Made by a program: the position numbers and the translations under genes. From Mycolicibacterium arabiense (GTDB lineage Bacteria > Actinomycetota > Actinomycetes > Mycobacteriales > Mycobacteriaceae), in assembly GCF_010731815.2 (NCBI RefSeq), contig NZ_AP022593.1:1240001-1304000 (forward strand): a stretch of DNA of 64,000 nt. Direction: 5' to 3'. Each line of letters opens with the position of its first letter. Within the stretch, counting starts at the first letter, position 1. Under the pieces are notes generated by a model. It was not told the origin of the DNA. It saw nothing but the letters and a program-made list of their open reading frames with translations, and made no database searches. Below, piece after piece: positions 1 to 9,357 of this stretch.

Positions 1-1
1 G

Positions 2-385
2 ACCTTCGGCACCGGCATCGGCTCCGCAGTCATCCACGACGGAAAGCTGTTGCCCAACACCGAGTTCGGCCACCTCGAGGTCAGCGGCAAGGAAGCCGAG
101 CACCGCGCCGCCTCGTCGGTCAAGGACCGCAAGGAGTGGACCTACGAGCGCTGGACGCAGGAGGTCACCAGGGTTCTCATGGTCATCGAGAATGCGATCT
201 GGCCCGACCTGTTCATCGCGGGCGGCGGCATCAGCCGCAAGGCCGACAAGTGGATCCCGCTGCTGAAGAACCGGACCCCGGTGGTGGCGGCCACGCTGCA
301 GAACTCCGCGGGCATCGTCGGCGCCGCGATGGCGGCCGAGGTCGGCGCCGCGCTGGCAGCCGGGATCGACATCCCGCTGGGCTGA
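2..385 (+). CDS. ppgK: polyphosphate glucokinase, C-terminal part (cut by window edge)
   Basis: This is the C-terminal part (about 127 residues) of a ROK-family kinase that phosphorylates glucose using polyphosphate or ATP in the cytosol. The visible segment opens with the ROK phosphate-binding stretch TFGTGIGSA and continues with IWPDLFIAGGGISRKADKW and a closing NSAGIVGAAMAA helix, as in actinobacterial PpgK. The start lies outside the window. The next gene runs convergently and its stop is 2 bp away. PpgK followed by sigA is the usual mycobacterial order; here a LuxR-family gene is inserted between them. Identification from the family signature is secure. Confidence 0.9.
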   Translation, partial: TFGTGIGSAVIHDGKLLPNTEFGHLEVSGKEAEHRAASSVKDRKEWTYERWTQEVTRVLMVIENAIWPDLFIAGGGISRKADKWIPLLKNRTPVVAATLQNSAGIVGAAMAAEVGAALAAGIDIPLG

Positions 386-387
386 CG

Positions 388-3186
388 TCAGTCGTCCCCG
401 AAGGCATCGGCGTGCCTGGCGAGTTCCGCACGCGCCCGGATGCCGAGCTTGCGGTACACCCGGGTGAGGTTGTGCTCGACGGTCTTCGGCGTGATGAACA
501 GCGCGGCGGCGATGTCCCGGTTGGATCGTCCCGCCGCCGCCAGCCGCGCGACGCTGGCCTCCGACGGCGTGAGGCTCGACGCACGACCCCTCGTCACGGT
601 GACCCGCGCCAGTTCGGTGCGGGCCCGCTCCTCCCACAGTGGCGTCCCAATCGCTCCGAACGCCCGCATCGCCGAGGTCAGGGTCTGCGAGGCCACCTGT
701 TTGCGGCGTCGCCTGCGTGCCAGCTGCCCGGCGAACAGCGTCGTGCGGGCCCGCTCGAAGGGCATGGGCAGCCGGTCGTGCGCAGTCATGGCCCGCGCGA
801 CCGATGCCTCGGCGGCCTCGAGATCCCCGCGCGCCGCCTGCAGCATCGCCCGGCATCGCGCGCCGACCGCCAGCATCCAGGGCCGGTCGAGTTCGGCGCC
901 GTTGCGCTCGAGCGCCACGACGAGCGGTTCCGCGTCCTCGAGCCGGCCGAGGTTGACCATCGCCTCGACCGCGTCGGGCAGATGCCAGGACGACACGATC
1001 TCGGTCCCCTGCCCCGGCGTGAACGCGGCCAGTAGCGGTTCGAGCACGACCAGAGCCTCGTCGTAGGCGCCCCGGGAGACCTCCAGGAAGCCGAGCGTGA
1101 ACCGGGGGCCTCTCGCCAGCGACGGCACCCCGCACCGCTTCGCCGCCTCGATGGCGGCGTCGGACTCGTTGCGGGCGGGGCCTTCTCGGCCCTGATACGC
1201 CCACACCATGGCGCGTTGTGCGCGTCCCTGGGCGATCGCGTGGTCGCTGCCCAGCTGCTCGGCGCGCCGCACCATGTCGTCGGCGACCACCTCGGCCGCG
1301 CCGTACCGCGCGAGCCAGACGTCGGCCATGACGAGGTGGCGCGACACGTGCACGAGGTCGGCGTCCGACCCACGGTCGATGCACTGCCGGCGCATCGCGA
1401 GCAGCTTCGTGCGGGCTTCCTCCAGCCGTCCCAGCCACGCCAGGGTCACCGCGTCGGCTGCGCGCGCCCGGAAGGCGACCGGTACGTCGGCCTCCGGGTC
1501 TTCCAGCTCCAAAGCCCGCTGCAGTGCCGCTTCGTCGCGGCCCAGCCCTACGCCCGTCGCCACCGACACTCGCGCCGTCAGGGCCTGGCTGAGCAGGGCA
1601 GGCACGGCGAGGCGTTCCGCCTCGGCGACCGCCAGATCGGCGTAGCGCAGGCCCTCGGCGAAGCGGCCCGTCATCGTGTGGACCAGCGTCGAGCGCAGGT
1701 ACGTCTGGACCAGGAGTTCGGGTGCCGCCGCGGCGTCGGCCTCCGCTGAGGTCAGCAGATCCACCGCCTCGACGAAGCTGTTGTCGTAAAGCCAGGTGTC
1801 GGCCAGCACGAGGCGGGCCGATGCCCGTTGCGCACCGGATGGCATGGCCGCGGCGACGGGCTTCAGCAGCGCGCGAGAGCGATGCGCGTCACCCGACTGC
1901 AGCGCGTACGTCGCAGCCCGCAGCCGGCGGGTGAACGTGTCGCCGCCCAGCGTGATCGCCAGTTCCATCAGTTCGGCTGCCGCGGCCACGGCACCGCGGG
2001 CACTCGCGGAGTCCGCCGCGGTGTCGAGCGCGCGGAGGGTCTCGGAGTCGGCGCTGGCCGCACCGAGCGCCATGTGCCGCGCCCTCAGTTCGGGCTGCGA
2101 CTCCACGGCGGCCAACGCGCGGTGCATGCGGCGGCGCCGTGCCGGCCCCGCCTGGGTGTAGATGCCACGGGCCAGCAACGGGTGCGTGAACCGCACCCGG
2201 TCGTCGTCGACGACGACGATGCCCTCGCGGCCGGGTTGGTCGAGCAGCTCCAGAACGCGCTGCGTCGTCGATCCGGTCGCCTCGGCCAGCAGCCCGACCG
2301 TGGGATCGGCGACGCATGCCGCGGCCAGCAGCATGTCGCGGACGGCTTCGCCGAAGTGCCCGGTGCGCAACTGCATCAGGTCGGCGAGCGTGCCGGGCAG
2401 CACGGGCTCGCCGCCGATCGACTGCCCGTCGACCGCCCGCGCCAGCTCCAGTGCGAAGAAGGGATTTCCGCGCGATGCCTCGGAGATGCGGAGCAGCGTC
2501 GAGCGCGAGGGCGCGCGGCCGAACCTGGCCTGGATCATGGTCTGTAGTGCCGCGGGCGACATCGGACGCACGCGGATGCGGCGCACTGCCCCTGGCACGC
2601 TCATCGTCAGCCAGGGGGCGGCCACTGCGTCGTCCGACGGCGTGCGCTCGGTGAGCACGACACCGACCCGCCAGGTCATCTTGCGCATGGCGAGGTCGAG
2701 CACCGACTGGCTCGACGAGTCCAGCCACTGTGCGTCGTCGATCGCCACGAGGACGGGACTGGAGGCGGCCAACGTCCACACGATCGACACCAGGGCCGCG
2801 GCGGTGACGCGCTGGTCGGTGGGCGGTCCGTCGCCGTCGGCCCGCAACAGCACGCGGTCGACGGCCAGGCGCTGCAACTCGGGCAGCTGATCGAGCACCC
2901 GGTCCTCGACGTCGGCGAGCAGATCGGCGACCGCGGCGTAGGCGAGCACCGATTCGGCCTCACCCGAGCGCGCCGTCAACACGCGATGACCCTTCGCGCG
3001 GGCCAGCTCCACCGCCTCGGCCCACAGCGTGGTCTTGCCGATGCCGGGTTCGCCGCCGATGACCAACGCGCAGGGACCCACGGACGCGGCCGCCAGCAGC
3101 GCGTCCACTGCATGCGAATCCTCGGTACGGATGACGGTTCCCCCCGGCACGTCTCCGATCATCCCAGACAGCAAAGAAGATGGCAT
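388..3186 (-). CDS. large ATP-binding LuxR-family regulator (LAL type)
   Basis: A 932-residue predicted transcription regulator. Residues 44-53 form a Walker A loop (GGEPGIGKTT) and residues 145-153 a Walker B (VLVAIDDAQ). A long helical, Ala/Leu-rich middle follows (TPR-like, roughly 380-850), and the last 65 residues are a LuxR/GerE helix-turn-helix (LTPSEASVARLAAAGRSNRD, then TPKTVEHNLTRVYRKLGI). This is the MalT/LAL architecture: an ATPase switch sensing an unknown ligand and activating DNA. The ATG at 3186 is used; a second ATG at 3162 is possible. It sits between ppgK and sigA, where M. tuberculosis has no gene, so it looks like a lineage-specific insertion. The target genes are unknown. 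Confidence 0.85.
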   Translation of the reverse strand: MPSSLLSGMIGDVPGGTVIRTEDSHAVDALLAAASVGPCALVIGGEPGIGKTTLWAEAVELARAKGHRVLTARSGEAESVLAYAAVADLLADVEDRVLDQLPELQRLAVDRVLLRADGDGPPTDQRVTAAALVSIVWTLAASSPVLVAIDDAQWLDSSSQSVLDLAMRKMTWRVGVVLTERTPSDDAVAAPWLTMSVPGAVRRIRVRPMSPAALQTMIQARFGRAPSRSTLLRISEASRGNPFFALELARAVDGQSIGGEPVLPGTLADLMQLRTGHFGEAVRDMLLAAACVADPTVGLLAEATGSTTQRVLELLDQPGREGIVVVDDDRVRFTHPLLARGIYTQAGPARRRRMHRALAAVESQPELRARHMALGAASADSETLRALDTAADSASARGAVAAAAELMELAITLGGDTFTRRLRAATYALQSGDAHRSRALLKPVAAAMPSGAQRASARLVLADTWLYDNSFVEAVDLLTSAEADAAAAPELLVQTYLRSTLVHTMTGRFAEGLRYADLAVAEAERLAVPALLSQALTARVSVATGVGLGRDEAALQRALELEDPEADVPVAFRARAADAVTLAWLGRLEEARTKLLAMRRQCIDRGSDADLVHVSRHLVMADVWLARYGAAEVVADDMVRRAEQLGSDHAIAQGRAQRAMVWAYQGREGPARNESDAAIEAAKRCGVPSLARGPRFTLGFLEVSRGAYDEALVVLEPLLAAFTPGQGTEIVSSWHLPDAVEAMVNLGRLEDAEPLVVALERNGAELDRPWMLAVGARCRAMLQAARGDLEAAEASVARAMTAHDRLPMPFERARTTLFAGQLARRRRRKQVASQTLTSAMRAFGAIGTPLWEERARTELARVTVTRGRASSLTPSEASVARLAAAGRSNRDIAAALFITPKTVEHNLTRVYRKLGIRARAELARHADAFGDD

Positions 3187-3380
3187 TCATCGCTTCGACG
3201 GGCGTGATCGGTTCTCGTCCACGATATACGCACTTGGTCGAGGTTCGCGCTCCCTACCGGGCGACTATCTCGTGCGCGACGGCCGGATTCTGGCTATGAA
3301 GTGGCTCAGACGGCACATACCCGGAGGCTCGCCCGGATCGAGAAATCGCCAGCGAGGCGGGCGGTTGCCCACTCTGTCGT

Positions 3381-3386
3381 TACAAT
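3381..3386 (+). promoter_or_regulatory. candidate -10 element for sigA
   Basis: TACAAT fits the mycobacterial SigA -10 consensus TAnnnT. No good -35 is seen 17 nt upstream, which is common in mycobacteria. Transcription from here would give a leader of about 120 nt containing the 3465-3490 hairpin. Inference from sequence only. Confidence 0.4.
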
Positions 3387-3464
3387 GGTCTCCGGCGGCC
3401 GCACAACGCTAGCGGCGCGTATCCGAACTGATATCACGCCAGCATTCGACAGCCGACTAATTTT

Positions 3465-3490
3465 TCGGTGGCGCACGCCCACGCCACCGA
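3465..3490 (+). other. strong stem-loop in the sigA 5' leader
   Basis: Left arm TCGGTGGCG (3465-3473), 8-nt loop, right arm CGCCACCGA (3482-3490): a perfect 9-bp inverted repeat ending 22 nt before the sigA GTG. No T-run follows it on either strand, so it is not an obvious terminator. It could shape translation or stability of the sigA mRNA, or be a protein-binding site. Confidence 0.5.
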
Positions 3491-3512
3491 CCGCAAGACC
3501 GAAGGGGTGCCC

Positions 3513-4934
<1,422 letters not shown>

Positions 4935-4945
4935 GAACTGCGAGG

Positions 4946-4967
4946 GCGGCGCTGGATTCAGCGCCGC
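4946..4967. terminator. bidirectional stem-loop between sigA and the convergent membrane-protein gene
   Basis: GCGGCGCTG (4946-4954), a 4-nt loop, then CAGCGCCGC (4959-4967): a perfect 9-bp stem starting 11 bp after the sigA stop and overlapping the stop of the convergent gene. No clear U-tract follows, which is normal for mycobacterial terminators. It can serve both strands. Confidence 0.6.
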
Positions 4968-5743
4968 TCGCGCACCTTGTAGGACACCGGCCAGGACTCG
5001 CGGGACTCGTCACCGGTCAACGGGACCCCCTTGCCGCCGACCTGCACGGCGTAGGCCTCCATGCCCGCACCGACCTCGCGGTCGGCCTTCTCCTTCGCCA
5101 GGTACAGCAGCTCGTCGATGCCGAGTTCCTTGAACGCGACGAACGAGCTGCGCCGCACCGTGTGCGGGCTGGTGGCCTCGGCCACCATGTGGTCGGTGAG
5201 CACCCGGCCCGCCAGCACGGCCGCGGCCAACAGCACGAACGGGATCACCCAGTAGCAGACGAACGACAGCGGCGTCCCGGCGTCCCGGACGGTCGCATCG
5301 CCCTGCACGATCGGCGGGATCGCCGACGACACCGTCATCCCGGCGAACGCCGCCACCCAGATCCACGTCACCAGCGTGGTGATCCGTTCGAACAGATCGC
5401 TGTTGAGCACCTCCTTGGGCTGATCGGTCTCGGCGAACTCGCGCACGAACGGCTTGCCCACCAGGACGCCGGTCAATGCGACGAGCAGGATGCCCGCGCT
5501 GCTCAACGGCTGGATCCACCGCTCCACGAATGACTCGCTCGCGATGAACGTCACCACGGCGAGCACGAAGAAGATTGCCACGGAACCGATTTCGAGCGTG
5601 CCGCCCGGCGCCCGGCGCCGGCGGCTGACGACGAGCGCACCCACGGCGACCGCGAGCGCCACCAACACGGCGGCGGTGAAGGGGACGTTGCCCACCAGGA
5701 CCCAGTACACGATCCACGGCGCGAAGCCAGACAGGATTGCCAT
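4958..5743 (-). CDS. multi-pass membrane protein of unknown function
   Basis: A 261-residue protein with about six predicted hydrophobic segments: near residues 7-25 and 20-40, then 52-70 (VAIFFVLAVVTFIA), 80-98 (GILLVALTGVLVG), 125-145 (WIWVAAFAGMTVSS) and 163-185 (CYWVIPFVLLAAAVLAG). A ~75-residue soluble C-terminus follows (FKELGIDELLYLAKEKADRE, then a basic end). No catalytic motif was recognised. It is convergent with sigA and shares the stem-loop at 4946-4967. The family was not identified; the composition and a likely ATG start support a real gene. Confidence 0.7.
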   Translation of the reverse strand: MAILSGFAPWIVYWVLVGNVPFTAAVLVALAVAVGALVVSRRRRAPGGTLEIGSVAIFFVLAVVTFIASESFVERWIQPLSSAGILLVALTGVLVGKPFVREFAETDQPKEVLNSDLFERITTLVTWIWVAAFAGMTVSSAIPPIVQGDATVRDAGTPLSFVCYWVIPFVLLAAAVLAGRVLTDHMVAEATSPHTVRRSSFVAFKELGIDELLYLAKEKADREVGAGMEAYAVQVGGKGVPLTGDESRESWPVSYKVRERR

Positions 5744-5808
5744 ACCGGCAGTCTAGGGAACCGCCGTTACACTCGGGCGCAGACCTGTCAACCTGCGTTT
5801 TCGATCGT

Positions 5809-5836
5809 TGTGACGGACGTCACCCGCCGATAGGGT
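5809..5836 (+). promoter_or_regulatory. candidate CRP-type site plus -10 box upstream of the O-methyltransferase
   Basis: TGTGA-N6-TCACC at 5809-5824 matches nine of ten positions of the CRP/Rv3676 consensus TGTGA-N6-TCACA. A TAGGGT -10-like hexamer follows at 5831-5836. The site would overlap the -35 region, a position more consistent with repression. Not tested. Confidence 0.4.
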
Positions 5837-5838
5837 CT

Positions 5839-6936
5839 ATGACCGTGCCGAGCAAACCCAAGGCGCCCCCCGCCTGGCTGATCGACGGCATCGGACGCGT
5901 GCGTTCGGTGCTCACCGACGCGAGCCGAGCCGCCGTGCCGCCCAACATCGTCCTACTCGAGATGGCCCAGGGCGCATGGCTGACCCAGGCGCTCTACATC
6001 GCAGCGGAACTCGGTATCGCCGACGCCCTGCGGGACGGACCGCGCACCGCCGACGACGTCGCCCAACTGGTCGACGCCAAACCCGACGCGACGTACCGGG
6101 TGATGCGGGCGCTGGCCGCCAACGGCGTGCTGACGCTGCGCCGCGACGGACGGTTCGCCCTGACCCGCGTCGGGCAGGCGCTGCGATCGGACCACGAGGG
6201 GTCGATGGCTCCAATGATCAAGCTCGTCGGACGCGCCGAGCACTGGGAGCACTGGAGCCGGCTGATGCACTCGGTGCGGACCGGGCAGACGGCCGTGGAG
6301 GCCCTCCGAGGCATGTCGGCCTGGGACTACCTCGAGTCCAATCCGGAGTACGCCGCAGTGTTCAACGACGCCATGACCGGCGTGTCCGCCGTCGCCATCG
6401 AAACCGCGGTCCCCCTCTACGATTTCGCGGACCGCAAGCTCGTCGTCGACGTCGGCGGCGGCCACGGCGCCCTGCTCGCGAAGATCCTGACCCAGACGCC
6501 CACGGCGCGGGGCGTGCTGTTCGACCTGCCAACGGTCGTCGAGGGCGCCCGACCGATCCTGGCGGCAGCAGGAGTCGCCGACCGGTGCACCGTCGAGGAC
6601 GGGTCGTTCTTCGACTCGGTGCCCGACGGCGCCGACGCCTACGTGATGAAGACCGTCATCCACGACTGGGACGACGAGGAGGCAGTGGCGATCCTGCGCA
6701 ACGTCCGAACCGCGATCGCCGATGGCGGCAAGCTCCTGCTATTCGAGATGGTGCTGCCCGAAGGCGCACCACCGCACCCCGGGATGCTGCTCGACCTCGA
6801 GATGCTCGTGCACGCCGGCGGCCGCGAGCGCACTGCACGCGAGTACGCAGACCTCCTGGCGCGTGGTGGGTTCCGGCTCAAACGCGTCATCGCGACCCCG
6901 GGTCCAATGTCCATCGTCGAGGCGCTGCCGGCGTGA
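5839..6936 (+). CDS. SAM-dependent O-methyltransferase (acetylserotonin O-methyltransferase-like)
   Basis: A 365-residue class I methyltransferase with an N-terminal winged-helix dimerisation domain (about 25-110: GIADALRDGPRTADDVAQLV, then RVMRALAANGVL) and a C-terminal Rossmann domain with the SAM motif VDVGGGHGALLAKI near 215. The HDWDDE segment carries the catalytic His typical of plant-type O-methyltransferases and hydroxyneurosporene methyltransferases. It probably methylates a hydroxyl of an unknown small molecule. Start: ATG 5839, with a GTG at 5845 as alternative given the -10 box at 5831. Its stop overlaps the RidA start (GTGA), so the two are co-transcribed. Confidence 0.82.
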   Translation: MTVPSKPKAPPAWLIDGIGRVRSVLTDASRAAVPPNIVLLEMAQGAWLTQALYIAAELGIADALRDGPRTADDVAQLVDAKPDATYRVMRALAANGVLTLRRDGRFALTRVGQALRSDHEGSMAPMIKLVGRAEHWEHWSRLMHSVRTGQTAVEALRGMSAWDYLESNPEYAAVFNDAMTGVSAVAIETAVPLYDFADRKLVVDVGGGHGALLAKILTQTPTARGVLFDLPTVVEGARPILAAAGVADRCTVEDGSFFDSVPDGADAYVMKTVIHDWDDEEAVAILRNVRTAIADGGKLLLFEMVLPEGAPPHPGMLLDLEMLVHAGGRERTAREYADLLARGGFRLKRVIATPGPMSIVEALPA

Positions 6937-7310
6937 GCCCACCGGTGCGCCGGATCAACGTGTCGTCCGGGTCGCCCTTCGAGGACGAGGTCGGGTACTC
7001 GCGTGCGGTCCGGGTGGGTCCGCTGGTGGTCGTCGCCGGCACCACGGCCCCGGGCGATGACGTCGGCGCGCAGACCCGCGAGATCCTGCGCCGCATCGAG
7101 GCGGCGCTCGCCGAGTGCGGGGCGGCGCTGACCGACGTCGTACGCACCCGCATGTTCGTCACCGACGTGTCGTCGTGGCGCGAGGTCGCCGTGGTGCACG
7201 GCGAGGTCTTCGGCAACGTCCGGCCGGTCGCCACCATGGTCGAGGTGTCGGCGCTGATCGCACCGGACCTGCTGATCGAGATCGAGGCCGACGCCTACGT
7301 CGATGACTGA
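6933..7310 (+). CDS. RidA/YjgF family protein (Rv2704-like)
   Basis: A 125-residue member of the RidA family, small trimeric proteins of which many hydrolyse reactive enamine/imine intermediates. Visible family features: SRAVRVGPLVVVAGTTAPG, an IEAALAECGAALTDVVRTRM stretch, and the end VEVSALIAPDLLIEIEADAYV. The GTG at 6933 overlaps the methyltransferase stop by 4 bp, so translation is probably coupled. The 3' end overlaps the convergent DUF952 gene by 16 bp. The substrate is not inferable; deaminase activity should not be assumed for every RidA subgroup. Confidence 0.88.
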   Translation: MSPPVRRINVSSGSPFEDEVGYSRAVRVGPLVVVAGTTAPGDDVGAQTREILRRIEAALAECGAALTDVVRTRMFVTDVSSWREVAVVHGEVFGNVRPVATMVEVSALIAPDLLIEIEADAYVDD

Positions 7311-7663
7311 GCGATCGGCGGGAAACGACCGTCGTCGCCCGGTGCGTAAGAGGTGACTTCCGTCACAGCGGCGGCGGGCAACGGACCGTAGAGGTGCGGG
7401 AAGCGCATGGCCTCGGGATCGCCGGGCACGCCCGGCTCCCATAGGATCTCGGCACCCAACGCGTCCGGGTCACACCAGAGAAGCAGCATGTCACAGCGCC
7501 CGGCGTACAGCCGATTGGCGGGCAGGTGCACCTGGCCGGGCGCCGAGAGGTGGACGAAACCGGCCTCGCTCAACGACGGCGGACGACGCTCGCCCGCGGC
7601 GAGCGCCTCGTCCCACTCCTCGGTCGTGCACAGGTGCACCAGCAATGCCGAAGTCGTGATCAT
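7295..7663 (-). CDS. DUF952 domain protein
   Basis: A 122-residue cytosolic protein. LVHLCTTEEWDEALAAGE at the N-terminus, GFVHLSAPGQVHLPANRLY in the middle and FPHLYGPLPAAAVTEV near the end are the hallmarks of the DUF952 family, whose fold resembles ADP-ribosyl-transferase-like domains; the biochemical role is unknown. The ATG at 7663 is chosen because homology begins there, although the frame stays open upstream to 7750. It is convergent with and overlaps the RidA gene by 16 bp. Confidence 0.78.
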   Translation of the reverse strand: MITTSALLVHLCTTEEWDEALAAGERRPPSLSEAGFVHLSAPGQVHLPANRLYAGRCDMLLLWCDPDALGAEILWEPGVPGDPEAMRFPHLYGPLPAAAVTEVTSYAPGDDGRFPPIAQSST

Positions 7664-7792
7664 CCGCCCAGTGTGCGGGGCCGGCAACCGGGGTACTAGG
7701 TGAGACACGACACACCGGTGAACGTCTGGGGAACAACGCCGAACGCCCAAACGTCTGACACAGTAGAGCTACGCGAGACCGGAGGAGGAGCC

Positions 7793-7984
7793 ATGAACGC
7801 AACTCTGACCAGCCCAGAACTAACTCGGGCTGATCGCTGTGACCGTTGCGGCGCGGCCGCCCGCGTCCGAGCGGTACTGCCGTCGGGTGCTGAGCTGTTG
7901 TTCTGCCAGCATCACGCAAACGAACACGAGGCCAAGCTCGTCGAGCTGGCCGCGGTGATCGAGGTAAGCCCGCTCGAATCCTGA
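7793..7984 (+). CDS. small zinc-ribbon-like protein (DUF7455 type)
   Basis: A 63-residue protein with CDRCGAAARVRAVLP followed by ELLFCQHHANEH, giving a Cys-x2-Cys and Cys-x2-His arrangement that could hold one zinc ion. An excellent GGAGGAGG ribosome site lies 2-9 nt before the ATG. Such short proteins are conserved beside sigA/sigB in mycobacteria and other actinobacteria, but their role is unknown. It is monocistronic or ahead of the YihY-type gene (57 bp downstream). Confidence 0.75.
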   Translation: MNATLTSPELTRADRCDRCGAAARVRAVLPSGAELLFCQHHANEHEAKLVELAAVIEVSPLES

Positions 7985-8041
7985 CGGATTCGCGCGCCCG
8001 CACGGGCATGAACGTCTCGCGTCGGGAATGCTGGTCTGGAC

Positions 8042-9055
8042 ATGACTGACCAGCCTTCCCGCGTGAAGCCGTCCAAGCATCATCTTTGGCGGGTCTTCAA
8101 GCGCACTCTGTCGAAGAGTTGGGACGACTCGATATTCGCCGAGTCGGCACAAGCCGCGTTCTGGTGTGCTCTGTCGCTTCCCCCTCTGCTGCTCGGGATG
8201 CTGGGCAGCTTGGTCTACATCGCCCCGCTGTTCGGGCCCAACACCTTGCTCACCATCGAGAACCAGTTGATCGCCACGGCGGGCAACCTGTTCTCGGACA
8301 ACGTGGTCAGCGAGATCATCGAGCCGACGATCTCCGACATCGTGGCGGGCGCCCGCGGTGAGGTCGTGTCCCTGGGGTTCGTGATCTCGCTGTGGGCCGG
8401 ATCGTCGGCGGTCTCGGCGTTCGTCGACTCGGTCGTGGAGGCACACGATCAGACGCCGCTGAGACACCCTGTGCGACAACGTTTTTACGCGTTGGGGCTC
8501 TACATCATCATGCTCGTCGGCATCATCGCGATGGCGCCGTTTGTCGCGCTCGGACCACTCAAGATCGCCGAATACATCCCGCAGAGTTGGGACAGCGTCC
8601 TGCGCTACGGCTACTTCCCGGTGCTGTTCCTCGGGCTCGTCATCGCCATGACGCTGCTCTACCGGGTGTCACTGCCCCGGCCGCTCCCGACGCAACGCCT
8701 CGTCTGGGGTTCACTGCTGGCCGCCGCGGTGTTCCTGGTGGCGACCCTGGGACTGCGGATCTACCTGACCTGGATCACCGGTACGGGCTACACCTACGGG
8801 GCACTCGCGACGCCGATCGCCTTCCTGCTCTTCGCATTCTTCCTCGGCTTCTCCATCATGATCGGCGCCGAACTGAACGCTGCGATCCAGGAGGAGTGGC
8901 CGGCCCCCGAGACCCACGCGCGCCGCTTGCGGGGCTGGCTTGAGCAGAAGACCGAAGCGAGGTCGGGTGGCGCGCAGAAGGTCTCGGACGTCGGCTCACA
9001 CGCCGGGGAAGCGAAGACCACCGCGGCCCCCGACGCGCCTGCCGCTACTTCTTGA
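8042..9055 (+). CDS. YihY/BrkB-family inner-membrane protein (Rv2707-like)
   Basis: A 337-residue protein with about six transmembrane segments, for example FWCALSLPPLLLGMLGSLVY (~40-60), SLGFVISLWAGSSAVSAFVD (~110-130), ALGLYIIMLVGIIAMAPFVA (~150), VLFLGLVIAMTLLYRV (~195), LLAAAVFLVATLGLRIYLTW (~225) and ATPIAFLLFAFFLGFSIMIG (~255). The pattern around GSSAVSAFVDS and GAELNA belongs to the YihY family (once misnamed RNase BN); its function in mycobacteria is unknown. The C-terminal ~45 residues are hydrophilic. The 3' end overlaps the convergent DUF3039 gene by 11 bp. Confidence 0.88.
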   Translation: MTDQPSRVKPSKHHLWRVFKRTLSKSWDDSIFAESAQAAFWCALSLPPLLLGMLGSLVYIAPLFGPNTLLTIENQLIATAGNLFSDNVVSEIIEPTISDIVAGARGEVVSLGFVISLWAGSSAVSAFVDSVVEAHDQTPLRHPVRQRFYALGLYIIMLVGIIAMAPFVALGPLKIAEYIPQSWDSVLRYGYFPVLFLGLVIAMTLLYRVSLPRPLPTQRLVWGSLLAAAVFLVATLGLRIYLTWITGTGYTYGALATPIAFLLFAFFLGFSIMIGAELNAAIQEEWPAPETHARRLRGWLEQKTEARSGGAQKVSDVGSHAGEAKTTAAPDAPAATS

Positions 9056-9281
9056 GCGACTCGTACACCCGCTTGCAGTCCGGGCAGACCGGAGAACCGG
9101 GCTTGGCGGACTTCGTCACCGGGAACACCTCGCCGCACAGTGCGACGACGTGCGTTCCCATCACCGCGCTCTCGGCGATCTTGTTCTTCTTCACGTAGTG
9201 GAAGACCTTGGGGGTGTCGTCGTCGGTACCGTCGTCGACCCGTTCGTCGGTGTCAGTGCGTTCGATGGTCTCGGTCTGCAT
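9045..9281 (-). CDS. DUF3039 protein (Rv2708c-like)
   Basis: A 78-residue protein. The N-terminal 25 residues are acidic, then FHYVKKNKIAESAVMGTHVV, ALCGEVFPVT and VCPDCKRVYESLKK. The Cys of ALCGE together with the C-terminal Cys-x2-Cys could form a small metal site. DUF3039 is actinobacteria-specific and of unknown function. Position between the YihY-type gene and the DUF3099 gene matches M. tuberculosis, which supports the call. Confidence 0.85.
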   Translation of the reverse strand: MQTETIERTDTDERVDDGTDDDTPKVFHYVKKNKIAESAVMGTHVVALCGEVFPVTKSAKPGSPVCPDCKRVYESLKK

Positions 9282-9357
9282 GACTCCATTGTGCCCGGCA
9301 AGAGTTCGGTAAGAAACCGGACCGTTTCAATGGCTCGCAGTGTGGAACAGTGGAGTA

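Larger units (their letters stand above)
3187..3512. other. 326-bp divergent intergenic region between the LuxR-family gene and sigA
   Basis: No convincing reading frame lies here. It must contain the promoters of both flanking genes. Visible elements are a TACAAT -10-like hexamer facing sigA at 3381-3386, a TGATATCA palindrome at 3429-3436, and a perfect stem-loop at 3465-3490 preceded by a run of five T. Nothing else is clear. Confidence 0.6.

Noticed and set aside
381..390. CTGACGTCAG palindrome at the ppgK/LuxR-gene junction
   Set aside because: No loop, no T-run and overlapping a stop codon; too short to call a terminator or operator.
7352..7367. CRP-like GGTGA-N6-TCACA
   Set aside because: It lies inside the DUF952 coding sequence, far from any start codon; probably chance.
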